Source: Acinetobacter bohemicus ANC 3994 (GTDB lineage: Bacteria > Pseudomonadota > Gammaproteobacteria > Pseudomonadales > Moraxellaceae). From it: 64,000 nucleotides of DNA. Of this stretch, positions 45,358 to 53,597 are shown in pieces. The position numbers and the translations under genes are program-made. The stretch lies in NCBI RefSeq assembly GCF_000367925.1, contig NZ_KB849176.1, positions 248,001-312,000 of the forward strand. Direction: 5' to 3'. The first letter of the stretch is position 1. Each line of letters begins with the position of its first letter. Under the pieces are notes generated by a model. It had not been told where the DNA came from. It worked only from the letters and a program-made list of their open reading frames with translations, and ran no database searches.

Positions 45358-45383
45358 AAGGGCAAGTATGATAACTTGCCCTT
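45358..45383 (-). terminator. Terminator of bamD
   Basis: Perfect ten-base stem AAGGGCAAGT/ACTTGCCCTT with six-base loop, followed on the reverse strand by a T-rich run; it begins 28 bases after the bamD stop. Confidence 0.88.
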
Positions 45384-45410
45384 CATGAAAATGCGAACAA
45401 TAAGCTTTGC

Positions 45411-46427
45411 TTATTCAGTTGCTGGTGTTTCTTTTGGCATTTCTTGTTTCGGTGCTGGAATGTTGTTTTCTGTTTGTGGACGATCGAGTAAACCAAAACT
45501 TAAACGATTGGTGATACTACGTTTTTGAGTATCGTCAGAATTTTGATTTTGTTCTGTATCCGTTGATGTTTGAGCTTCGCGTCCGAAAACACCTAAAGTT
45601 GCACGATTCACCCAGCTGCCTTCACTGCGTGCAGCACGAAGATTCACGCTACCATCAGATTTGACCAAGTTTGGATAATTCAGCTTTAACACTTCAATAT
45701 ATTGTTTTGAAGTGACTTGATCACCTAACTTGTCATATCCATAGGCAATTGTGGCTAAAGCTTCAGGGACTTGAGGAGTTTGAGGGAAATGTTCAACCAC
45801 CCATTGAGAGCGCTCAACAGCGGCTAACCATGCTTTACGCTTAATGTTAAAACGTGCCGCATTCATTTCACTTTCAGCCAATTCATTGCCAATAAATTTC
45901 ATTCGTTGTGCGGCATCTACAGCATAAGTACTTGATGGGAAGCGACGAATGAAATCAACAAAGTTTTGATAAGCCACTTTTAAATAGCTGACATCACGGT
46001 GTGCTTGTTTTAATGAGGTATAACGTAATAAGCCATCATAATTTTGTTCCATATTCGCGACACCACGAACATAGTAAGCATAATCCACATTTGGATGTTG
46101 TGGATTTAAACGAATAAAACGTTCAGCCAGTGCAATTGCGCCTTCATAATCTTTTTGTTGGAATTTGACATACAATAATTCTAATTGAGCTTGTTGTGCG
46201 TAGTCACCTGTAGGGTAATAGGTGTCTAAAGCCTCTAGATGTGTTGCAGCATCGGTATATTGTCCGCGTTCGAGCGCTTTTTCTGCTTTTTGAATATAAA
46301 CTTGCTCGCTAGATTGTGGTCCTGTGTCCACAATTTCTTTCTTCGGATTACTGCTACAGCCTACTATTGCCGTTGCAACGCCTAAAGATAAAGCAAGCAT
46401 TGTCATTTTATAACGTGGTAACGACAT
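45411..46427 (-). CDS. bamD: Outer-membrane protein assembly factor BamD
   Basis: Essential lipoprotein of the BAM complex. 338 residues with a lipoprotein signal ending IVGC, then TPR-like helices (YIQKAEKALERGQYTDAATHLEALDTYYPTG, QHPNVDYAYYVRGVAN, FPSSTYAVDAAQRM). The C-terminal about 90 residues are a Q/T/P-rich tail extending well beyond E. coli BamD (245 residues). It is divergent from rluD, the common arrangement. Confidence 0.94.
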   Translation of the reverse strand: MSLPRYKMTMLALSLGVATAIVGCSSNPKKEIVDTGPQSSEQVYIQKAEKALERGQYTDAATHLEALDTYYPTGDYAQQAQLELLYVKFQQKDYEGAIALAERFIRLNPQHPNVDYAYYVRGVANMEQNYDGLLRYTSLKQAHRDVSYLKVAYQNFVDFIRRFPSSTYAVDAAQRMKFIGNELAESEMNAARFNIKRKAWLAAVERSQWVVEHFPQTPQVPEALATIAYGYDKLGDQVTSKQYIEVLKLNYPNLVKSDGSVNLRAARSEGSWVNRATLGVFGREAQTSTDTEQNQNSDDTQKRSITNRLSFGLLDRPQTENNIPAPKQEMPKETPATE

Positions 46428-46498
46428 AAAAATTCCTCTGTTAGTACTGGCAATGAGCTACAATTGCGCTATTAAACCACTTTTGTCTGAATGAGCAA

Positions 46499-47551
46499 AT
46501 GAGTCAAGCACAATCTTCTAACTCTAATTTACCTGAAACTGATTTCAATTTACTTGAAGATTCTGAGGATGCAGATAACCATACTTCAGACTCAACTGCA
46601 ACACGTTTATCGTTGCAATTTCAATTGGATGAAAGCTATTTAGGGCAACGTATCGATCAAGTCGCAGCAATGATTTGGAGCGATTTTTCGCGTGAAAAAT
46701 TGAAACAGTGGCTAAAAGAAGGCCATTTGTTGGCAAATGGTAACAGCGTTAAGCCAAAGTATAAATGTGAAGGCAATGAACTTTTAACACTTGATGTTGA
46801 ACTAGAAGTTCAAACTAAAAGCTTACCTGAAAATATTCCACTCAATATCGTGTATGAAGACGACGATATTATGGTGGTGAATAAACCGATTGGTATGGTT
46901 GTACACCCAGGCGCTGGTAACAGCTCAGGTACATTGGTAAATGCATTACTTTACCATTACCCTAAGTCGGCGGAATTGACCCGTGCCGGCTTAGTACACC
47001 GTATTGATAAAGACACCAGTGGTTTGCTGGTGGTGGCTAAAAACTTAGAAGCACAATTTTCGCTCAGCAAGCAATTGGCGAAGAAAACGGTTTATCGTGT
47101 TTACGACTTAATTGTTTACGGCAATATTATTGCAGGTGGAACAATTGATGAGCCAATTAAACGTCATCCTGTTGATCGCGTTAAAATGAAGATCTTGCCA
47201 GGTGGTAAGGATGCAGTCACACACTACAACGTGAAAGAGCGTTTCCAGCATTTCACCCGTGTTCAAGCACGTTTAGAAACTGGTCGTACCCATCAAATTC
47301 GTGTTCATTTTAGCTATATTGGCTTTGGTTTGGTCGGCGATCAAGTGTACATGAATCGTGTACGTGTACCTGCGGGTGCTTCAGAATTACTGGGCGACAC
47401 TTTGCGTGCTTTTAAACGTCAAGCTTTACATGCCACAAAACTTGGATTGGTTCATCCACGTTCGGGTGAAGAAATGATGTTTGAAGCACCTTGGCCAGAG
47501 GATTTTGCCCAATTGGTTGAAGTATTACGCAGTGAAAATAAAGCGTATTAA
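46499..47551 (+). CDS. rluD: 23S rRNA pseudouridine synthase RluD
   Basis: Modifies 23S rRNA helix 69. 350 residues with an acidic N-terminal extension (about 1-35), an S4 domain (about 45-105) and the catalytic motif HRIDKDTSGLLV with Asp172. C-terminal GRTHQIRVHFSYIGFGLVGD is present. pgeF follows on the same strand, the usual pair. Confidence 0.96.
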   Translation: MSQAQSSNSNLPETDFNLLEDSEDADNHTSDSTATRLSLQFQLDESYLGQRIDQVAAMIWSDFSREKLKQWLKEGHLLANGNSVKPKYKCEGNELLTLDVELEVQTKSLPENIPLNIVYEDDDIMVVNKPIGMVVHPGAGNSSGTLVNALLYHYPKSAELTRAGLVHRIDKDTSGLLVVAKNLEAQFSLSKQLAKKTVYRVYDLIVYGNIIAGGTIDEPIKRHPVDRVKMKILPGGKDAVTHYNVKERFQHFTRVQARLETGRTHQIRVHFSYIGFGLVGDQVYMNRVRVPAGASELLGDTLRAFKRQALHATKLGLVHPRSGEEMMFEAPWPEDFAQLVEVLRSENKAY

Positions 47552-47588
47552 GTTGTTTTGATGTTTGGTGAATGACAAGGAAATAGAC

Positions 47589-48329
47589 ATGCAATTTGTT
47601 CAAGGACTTCCATCAGGTGTATATGTTGGGCAGACACGAGTGCATCATGCAAAAGCTCAAGCTTCTGCTCAACCTGAGCTTATGGGATTTAACTTGGCAT
47701 TGCATGTGGGTGATGATGCAAAGCGTGTACAGCAGCATCGTATGGCTTTACTGCAAGAGTTTGCGGATTTCGGCGTTGATAAAATGACTTGGATGACGCA
47801 AACCCACAGCACCATTTGTCATACTGTGAATGAAGAACTTCCATTTACAGCATTAGATGGCGATGGTCTGGTTACTCAGCGTAAAGCCCATGCGTTGATG
47901 ATGATGACGGCGGATTGTTTGCCTGTGGTGCTGGGAAATGCAGATGGCACTGAAGTTGCCAATTTACATGCTGGTTGGCGAGGTTTGGCGCAAGGGATTG
48001 TTGAAAATACAATTGCTGCGATGCAAAGTCAGCCGACTTGGGCATGGTTGGGCGCGGCAATTAGCCAGCCGAACTTTGAAATTGGTGCAGAAGTAAAATT
48101 GGCTTTTTGTGTTAAATATCCAGAATTAGAAACTGCTTTTCAAGACAGCGAAAAAGTGGGCAAGTTTTATGCTGACTTATATGCGATTGCGCGTTATATC
48201 TTGAAACAACAAGGTGTTGAAACGGTACTGGGTGGCGACCAGTGTAGTTATCGGCAAACAGGGGAATATTTTTCCTACCGCCGTGAAGCAAAAACAGGCC
48301 GCATGGCAACATTCGTGTTTATGGCTTGA
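47589..48329 (+). CDS. pgeF: Multicopper-oxidase-like laccase-domain protein PgeF (YfiH)
   Basis: 246 residues from ATG 47589 with AAGGA eight bases upstream; a GTG at 47565 is less likely. Family landmarks: MTWMTQTHSTICH, DGLVTQRKAHALMMMTADCLPVV with the zinc-site cysteine, and NLHAGWRGLAQGIVENTI. YfiH proteins act as purine nucleoside phosphorylases or clear peptidoglycan-editing by-products; the exact role differs by species. Confidence 0.93.
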   Translation: MQFVQGLPSGVYVGQTRVHHAKAQASAQPELMGFNLALHVGDDAKRVQQHRMALLQEFADFGVDKMTWMTQTHSTICHTVNEELPFTALDGDGLVTQRKAHALMMMTADCLPVVLGNADGTEVANLHAGWRGLAQGIVENTIAAMQSQPTWAWLGAAISQPNFEIGAEVKLAFCVKYPELETAFQDSEKVGKFYADLYAIARYILKQQGVETVLGGDQCSYRQTGEYFSYRREAKTGRMATFVFMA

Positions 48330-48368
48330 AACTGTTAAACTTCATTAAAATTTACTGTTTTTATTGAT

Positions 48369-48920
48369 ATGTCTTTATCTTCAAAATCTCTTGCCATCGT
48401 TTATCACAGCCCATATGGACATACTGCAAAGGTTGCATCTTTTATTGCTCAAGGGGCTGAGCAAACGGGTATAGATGTGCATTGCATGAACATTGAACAT
48501 GTGGATTGGGAGATACTAGACCAAGCGGATGCGATTGTTTTGGGTTGTCCTACTTATATGGGAAGTTTGACCTCAGCCTTGAAGCAATTTATGGAGCAAT
48601 CTTCTAAACGATGGTTGGCTCGAACATGGCAGGGCAAGCTTGCAGCTGGTTTTACCAATGGTGGTGGCTTAAGTGGCGATAAGTTGGCTGTTTTGCAGCA
48701 AATCAATTTATTTGCTATGCAGCACGGTATGTTGTGGGCAGGTTTGCCTTTTATGCCTACGGGACGTAGTTCGCAAGATATTAACCGTATGTCGAGCTTT
48801 TTGGGCTTAATGACCCAGTCCGATAATGCACCTGCCGAGATCACCCCACCCGAAGGGGATTTGGAAACAGCAGCTCGATTTGGTGCACATCTCGCGTCAT
48901 TGCTGAATCGCTTAAATTAA
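48369..48920 (+). CDS. Flavodoxin/NADPH-dependent FMN reductase family protein
   Basis: 183 residues. A flavodoxin-like fold: an FMN phosphate loop VYHSPYGHTAKVASFIAQGA at 11-30, VLGCPTYMGSLTSALKQFME, and GFTNGGGLSGDKLAVLQQI. It resembles WrbA-type quinone reductases but is shorter. Its stop is followed by a hairpin that contains an insertion-sequence-like end. Confidence 0.85.
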   Translation: MSLSSKSLAIVYHSPYGHTAKVASFIAQGAEQTGIDVHCMNIEHVDWEILDQADAIVLGCPTYMGSLTSALKQFMEQSSKRWLARTWQGKLAAGFTNGGGLSGDKLAVLQQINLFAMQHGMLWAGLPFMPTGRSSQDINRMSSFLGLMTQSDNAPAEITPPEGDLETAARFGAHLASLLNRLN

Positions 48921-48935
48921 AATTAAGATTAAAAA

Positions 48936-48996
48936 AACCTCCAATTGAACTGCACCCCGAAAGTTGGACACTTTTAGTCTAATTTGGAGGTTTTTG
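48936..48996. repeat. Inverted repeat enclosing an IS3-family (IS150-type) end
   Basis: Twelve-base perfect arms AAAAACCTCCAA and TTGGAGGTTTTT enclose about 39 bases beginning TGAACTGCACCCCGAAAGTT, which resembles the terminal inverted repeat of IS150-group elements (TGnACTGnnCCCCnAAAGTTGGACA style). Downstream (49007-49045) a short frame including MSFKAVIL resembles the first residues of an orfA. It appears to be a truncated insertion-sequence end at the left boundary of the accessory block; it also serves as a possible terminator for the flavodoxin gene. Confidence 0.55.
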
Positions 48997-49056
48997 ATAT
49001 TTTATTTGTGAGACATTCAATGTCTTTTAAAGCTGTTATTCTTGATTGAAACATAA

Positions 49057-50151
49057 ATGAACAGAATAGCAGTGATGGATAAGAAGAATGTAAACCTCGT
49101 AAGTCGTATATTAAAAATTTATAGTGTTTTACCACGTGTACCCAGATCGGCTTTAACAATAGAAGAGTTTAAAGAGCAAGTACGTCATTGTTATGGTGAT
49201 GACATAGAAGAAAAATCATTAACTAAAGCAATACAGAGAGATTTAGAACTCATTCCCAGTTTACTTTCAACTGGAGCACTTTCTGTAACTGATGGTAAAG
49301 GTAGAAAAGCAAAAAAATATCAATTAAGCCAAGATGCTTTCATTGAGCAGTTTAACTCTGAGTTAGCTTTGATCTTGGTTATGGCAAATAATTATTTAAG
49401 CGAATATTTGCCATATGATATTCACCAAAATGTAAAAGGCTTTTTTGAAGCGGCAACACAACAACTAACCAAAGATACTCGTTTGGATAATTGGCAATCT
49501 CGTTTTCGTTTTGTGCCGTCTGGTTATAGTCAAAATAAAAATAGTCATTATGATTCAAAAGAAATCAAAATAATTTATCAAGCAATTTTAGAAGATGATA
49601 TTTGGCTTGATACGCAATACAGAAAAGAAGGCCATTTCGAAAGCCAAGCATATACGTTAAAGCCTCATGGAATTATTCACTATGGCTATAAACAATTTTT
49701 AATTGCTAGCAAAATTATTAAAGGAAAAAGTGAGTTACGTACATTTAATATGCTGAATTTTACTGAAGTTAAAATTATTCCAGAAAAAATTTCAGTAAAT
49801 ATTGATCCCTATGATGTTGATGACTTGGTTGAAGAGCGTGAGTTCGAAGATGCTTTTTTTGATAGGGAGGAATTGGGAGTATTTTGTGTCTTTGAAGGAG
49901 AGTTATTGGAAGAATTAGAAATCAATCCGATAGGTAATGATCAAATAATTATTCATTTACACGATCAGTATTATGAGCTAAGCGCTCGGAGTGTGATCAC
50001 TCGAAGTCGTATGGAGTGGTTTGCGAAAAATGCACATTTAATTCAGATCATATCACCAGATGAATTGCGTGAAGAGATTGTTGATCGGGCATCTATTGCA
50101 TTAGAAAAAAATGATTTATGTGATCCCATTGCTAAGTTTCTGAATATTTGA
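49057..50151 (+). CDS. WYL-domain transcriptional regulator
   Basis: 364 residues. An N-terminal winged-helix region (about 12-90, recognition helix SLTKAIQRDLELI) is followed by a helical linker and a WYL domain whose core is LKPHGIIHYGYKQFLIA (201-217) and the ligand-binding RTFNMLNFTEVKI (228-240). A C-terminal WCX-type extension ends in the helix SPDELREEIVDRASIALE. WYL regulators frequently control phage-defence loci (the BrxR/CapW group). It is first in a four-gene same-strand cluster. The start is uncertain: ATG 49075 is an alternative, and neither has a good ribosome site. Confidence 0.85.
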   Translation: MNRIAVMDKKNVNLVSRILKIYSVLPRVPRSALTIEEFKEQVRHCYGDDIEEKSLTKAIQRDLELIPSLLSTGALSVTDGKGRKAKKYQLSQDAFIEQFNSELALILVMANNYLSEYLPYDIHQNVKGFFEAATQQLTKDTRLDNWQSRFRFVPSGYSQNKNSHYDSKEIKIIYQAILEDDIWLDTQYRKEGHFESQAYTLKPHGIIHYGYKQFLIASKIIKGKSELRTFNMLNFTEVKIIPEKISVNIDPYDVDDLVEEREFEDAFFDREELGVFCVFEGELLEELEINPIGNDQIIIHLHDQYYELSARSVITRSRMEWFAKNAHLIQIISPDELREEIVDRASIALEKNDLCDPIAKFLNI

Positions 50152-50168
50152 ATAATAAAGGTAAAATA

Positions 50169-50966
50169 ATGAAAAATGATATATCTGTAGATAGTGTTTT
50201 GAATAACTTATCTTCTATTATTCGAATAGGAAACTTTCTTGAAGAAAAAGTTGCTGGAAAACTTTTTGAAGATATCGAGACCCTGATTTTGAATCAACAA
50301 AATAATGATTTTCCTGATATGACGTGGCAAACGATGGTCTGGGATGTGTGTGCTAATTTTGAATATAAAGAATTATGGTTTGCTCCAAAACAATGGATTC
50401 ATTTTGAGCAACAGGATGAATTAATTTCAGATGAAAGTTTTGATATCTATGAAAGTTATGCTTTTTTCAAGCTTACTCATTATGATAGAGGGAGTCATTA
50501 TAATTCTGATGAAGACTTTAGGATTAATAATAATAGATTTCCAACAGCAAATTTTTTTAGACATGAACAAGGCTATATAACGCTACAATTTTTTCTAAAT
50601 TATAATCTTATACGTAAACTTTCTTATAAACGCGAAGGTTTAATTAAAGAAATCGCAGAAATGGAAAATTACCGAGAATTGTGTGAGTGGAAGCATTTCC
50701 GACAGAATACCTTGATGCAATATCAAGAGTTAGCGGGCTTGGGCTTCGAACTCGATACTTGCTCTGCATCTTGGTTGCTTAAAATAGATTCGTTAAATTC
50801 TGATTTGTTTATTAAAGAGTATAACCAAGGTACATTGGATAAATCACTCGAACCTATCCAGAGTGCAGTAGTAAAAATAAATGAAAACTTTAATATTTTT
50901 GATGAAATTCAAAACCATGCCCGTTGTTATATTGAAGAAATTATATATGGAAAGAGGGGGAAGTGA
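50169..50966 (+). CDS. Unrecognised protein of the WYL/PLD module (265 aa)
   Basis: ATG 50169 has AAAGG seven bases upstream; the frame begins 18 bases after the WYL stop. The protein is acidic and aromatic-rich, with no signal peptide or membrane segment. Features: LNNLSSIIRIGNFLEEKVAGKLF helix at the start, MTWQTMVWDVCANFEYKELWFAPKQWI, and a helical C-terminus. I do not recognise a family or a catalytic motif. Its stop overlaps the ATG of the next gene (TGATG). Possible sensor or adaptor of the module, by context only. Confidence 0.7.
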   Translation: MKNDISVDSVLNNLSSIIRIGNFLEEKVAGKLFEDIETLILNQQNNDFPDMTWQTMVWDVCANFEYKELWFAPKQWIHFEQQDELISDESFDIYESYAFFKLTHYDRGSHYNSDEDFRINNNRFPTANFFRHEQGYITLQFFLNYNLIRKLSYKREGLIKEIAEMENYRELCEWKHFRQNTLMQYQELAGLGFELDTCSASWLLKIDSLNSDLFIKEYNQGTLDKSLEPIQSAVVKINENFNIFDEIQNHARCYIEEIIYGKRGK

Positions 50967-51013
50967 TGTTGGGTTAAATCTATTGGGATGAACTTCCTGC
51001 AAATGTTACCCGA

Positions 51014-51589
51014 GTGGTTAGAGCGGATGATGAGATTTCTATTCTGTTTGAGGGAAAAATTAGTGAATTTAAAAGAGTTCAATCAGGTCGTATTGTTTTA
51101 AAACGAACGACTGACTTTCAGGACATGAAAGGTACTGTTGCATATAAAGATGAAAGTGGAAATTTTAATTTAGATTATAATTTAAGTGGTGCTTTTGAAG
51201 ATGATTCGTATGAACTTTTTTCAGGAAATTGGGTAGAGGAGGGTGAAAACTATAAATTTGATATTTTACTAGAGCCTGAAGAAAAAGCCCTTGATATTTC
51301 TCAACAAGATGAACAGATTACGGAGTCAGCAGAAGAAATTCCAACTAAAGAATTACTGGAAATTGCGCCATCGGAAATAGAGCAAAATTTAAAATATACG
51401 GAAAGATTTGGGGCAAATCGTAAACGTGCTACGCGAAGTGATGCACGGGTAAGAACAGTACAGCGTAGCATTGAACGGTATTATGGTTTGCCTGAAGGCT
51501 CGGTTAGATTGGTTAATCCAGACCGTAGCATTATTCATCCATCAGCAAAAATTAGAACGTTAAGAGAGCGTTGGTCTTTTGATGAGTAA
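51014..51589 (+). CDS. Unrecognised protein of the WYL/PLD module; apparent nonsense codon near start
   Basis: The open frame starting at GTG 51014 gives 191 residues. In the same frame, protein-like sequence (IYWDELPANVTRV) extends upstream to an in-frame TAA at 50975-50977. ATG 50966 overlaps the previous stop and has a strong GAGGGGG site, but reads M-L-G-stop, so this looks like a nonsense mutation at codon 4 of the coupled start. The N-terminal half is a beta-rich acidic domain. The C-terminus (RTVQRSIERYYGLPEGSVRL, then HPSAKIRTLRERW) is a basic helical tail. Family not recognised. It may be inactive unless re-initiation works. Confidence 0.6.
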   Translation: MVRADDEISILFEGKISEFKRVQSGRIVLKRTTDFQDMKGTVAYKDESGNFNLDYNLSGAFEDDSYELFSGNWVEEGENYKFDILLEPEEKALDISQQDEQITESAEEIPTKELLEIAPSEIEQNLKYTERFGANRKRATRSDARVRTVQRSIERYYGLPEGSVRLVNPDRSIIHPSAKIRTLRERWSFDE

Positions 51590-51622
51590 GTTGATAAATT
51601 AAATTGAATTTAAGGGGGTAAT

Positions 51623-52897
51623 ATGGAAGTTTTTTTTAATACAGCTAAGGGAAAATCAAGTCGCTTAATTGATGCATTTCGGTCAAACGTGGACAATAGA
51701 AAAAAATATCAGTTGAGTATCTTTACCTGCTACTTGGCTGATGATTTAGCAAAAGTCAGTAATTTCATTGACGAAATATCAAGTAGTATTAGGTTAACAG
51801 ATGTAAAACTATATATTGATGCACGTGAATGTATTCGTATTGGTATAGAAAAATTACGTGAATTTGAAGAAAGTTATGCAGATTATAACATTGGTTTTGA
51901 AGTGACTGCTATTGATACACCTAATCTGTTCCATAGCAAAGCTTATGCTTTGTTGTCCCATGATGAGCAAACAGGGGCGCTAGCAGTTGGTTCTGCTAAT
52001 TTCTCTAATGCTGGATTGTTTGCAAAACGAAATAATAGTAATTATGAAACGCTTTTACTTACTAATGATGTGGAAACTGTAAAAGAATTTTTATCTTTAC
52101 AAGATATTAATGAAAAAAACTTTAAAAATTTGGAAAAATTGGAGGAATATAAAAGAGAAAGTTACAGTTTTAAATATGCGTTGCTACAACAAGGTAAATT
52201 TGTGCATAAATGGAGTGAAACTTTTAATCAATATTTTGCTATAAGATATAAATTATCTGAAAAAGGGAAAAGTGAAATCGGGAACGATATTTTGAAAAAT
52301 TTAGGCTTTACTGTAGACGCAGAAACAATTAGTCGACAGTTTTTTGATTTTTCAAGTATCAAAAAAAATGATGAAGTGGATGAGCAACAATTTAATAGTT
52401 TATTGCGTAGAGGAATTGAAACTTTTTTGGGGCATTGGTTGCCATTATCTTTACTGCAAGGATTGGATGATGAAGTTGATGCCGAACATATATTTGAGAT
52501 ACTTAGTAATAATGTAGGGCAGCAATTAGAGGGGCTTAAACAACATATTACGGAAGCTTTTGAAAAGTTAAAAAATGAAGGTTTTATTGCAGAGACTGAT
52601 CTAAATAAAGATCCAATCCTAGAGTTAGAAAATAAGCTTAATAATCTCAAGGATGATCAGGTTAAGTTATCTAGAATGTGGGATAAGTTTTCAGTTTTTG
52701 ATTTGCCCTATGATTTATCTTGGGAATATGAAATTGGAACACTATATGATGATTTGATTGCTAAAGCTCAAAGTAAAAAAAAGAAAAATGCTGCTGCACA
52801 TGGTGTTCTAGAGGCAAAGTATACGTTACGACCTATTGCCGTAAGTGAGCACTGTGTTTCACATGAGCAAGAAGATGATGTTAACAGTGAAGAGTAA
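51623..52897 (+). CDS. Phospholipase-D-fold nuclease (BfiI/NgoFVII/Nuc-like)
   Basis: 424 residues, ATG with AGGGGG upstream. Residues 1-150 form a PLD-type domain with a single HxK motif (His104, Lys106 in LFHSKAYAL), then GSANFSNAGL (Asn126) and Glu142 in NSNYE. This H-K-N-E order matches the BfiI-like PLD nucleases, which act as dimers. The remaining about 270 residues are helical, with a coiled-coil-like LELENKLNNLKDDQVKL and a basic KSKKKKN stretch near the end, and are not recognised. It is last in the module and probably the effector. Confidence 0.85.
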   Translation: MEVFFNTAKGKSSRLIDAFRSNVDNRKKYQLSIFTCYLADDLAKVSNFIDEISSSIRLTDVKLYIDARECIRIGIEKLREFEESYADYNIGFEVTAIDTPNLFHSKAYALLSHDEQTGALAVGSANFSNAGLFAKRNNSNYETLLLTNDVETVKEFLSLQDINEKNFKNLEKLEEYKRESYSFKYALLQQGKFVHKWSETFNQYFAIRYKLSEKGKSEIGNDILKNLGFTVDAETISRQFFDFSSIKKNDEVDEQQFNSLLRRGIETFLGHWLPLSLLQGLDDEVDAEHIFEILSNNVGQQLEGLKQHITEAFEKLKNEGFIAETDLNKDPILELENKLNNLKDDQVKLSRMWDKFSVFDLPYDLSWEYEIGTLYDDLIAKAQSKKKKNAAAHGVLEAKYTLRPIAVSEHCVSHEQEDDVNSEE

Positions 52898-52943
52898 CCT
52901 ATAATTTGTATTAGTTCAGATTTAATCTCACAGCTACTAATTG

Positions 52944-52975
52944 AAAAAAGCTCGGACTAGAATCCGAGCATTTTT
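52944..52975. terminator. Bidirectional terminator between the PLD gene and smpB
   Basis: GCTCGGA/TCCGAGC stem (52950-52956 and 52963-52969), loop of six, A5 and T5 flanks, between convergent genes. Confidence 0.88.
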
Positions 52976-52978
52976 ATA

Positions 52979-53455
52979 TCACTTATGAAAAATTCGTGCT
53001 TTATCACGTTGCCAGTCACGATCTTTTTCAGTAGCACGTTTATCATGCATTTGCTTACCTTTTACTAAAGCAATTTCAATTTTAGCTAAACGACCTTTCC
53101 AGTAACACGCCAGTGGTACGCATGAATAACCTTTTTGGTTGACTGCGCCCATCAACTTTTCAAGTTCCCGACGCGAAAGCAATAACTTACGTGTACGAGT
53201 TGCTTCAGGAACCACATGCGTAGATGCAGAGAGTAGCGGTTGAATCTGCGCCCCAAACAAAAATGCTTCGTTGTCTCTAAAAAGAATATAGCTTTCAGTA
53301 ATGGTCATACGTCCAGCGCGTAAAGACTTCACTTCCCAGCCTTGTAATGAAAGACCAGCTTCGAATTTCTCTTCAATAAAATAATCATGGCGAGCGCGTT
53401 TATTTTGCGCAATAGTGCCACCATTATTTTTTTTAACTACGATTGATTTCGACAT
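52979..53455 (-). CDS. smpB: SsrA (tmRNA)-binding protein SmpB
   Basis: Delivers tmRNA to stalled ribosomes. 158 residues, full length: NKRARHDYFIEEKFEAGLSLQGWEVKSLR at the N-terminus and the terminal ...KRATEKDRDWQRDKARIFHK tail that enters the mRNA channel. tmRNA (ssrA) itself is not seen in the window. It is divergent from coaD. Confidence 0.97.
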   Translation of the reverse strand: MSKSIVVKKNNGGTIAQNKRARHDYFIEEKFEAGLSLQGWEVKSLRAGRMTITESYILFRDNEAFLFGAQIQPLLSASTHVVPEATRTRKLLLSRRELEKLMGAVNQKGYSCVPLACYWKGRLAKIEIALVKGKQMHDKRATEKDRDWQRDKARIFHK

Positions 53456-53597
53456 AATACTAATATTCCAAGATTAACTATATTTTGCCTTAAACTTGCC
53501 CCAAGGTGAAGTGATTTCAAATTTAAGGAGAATGTTCGCTAAAAAGGAAGTTTTTGTTAAACTACGAAGTATAAACAATAAACTAGAGTACAAACGG

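Noticed and set aside
53496..53597. N-terminal extension of coaD to 53496
   Set aside because: The extension is not homologous; CoaD starts canonically at MSKTRVIYPGTFDP with ATG 53598.
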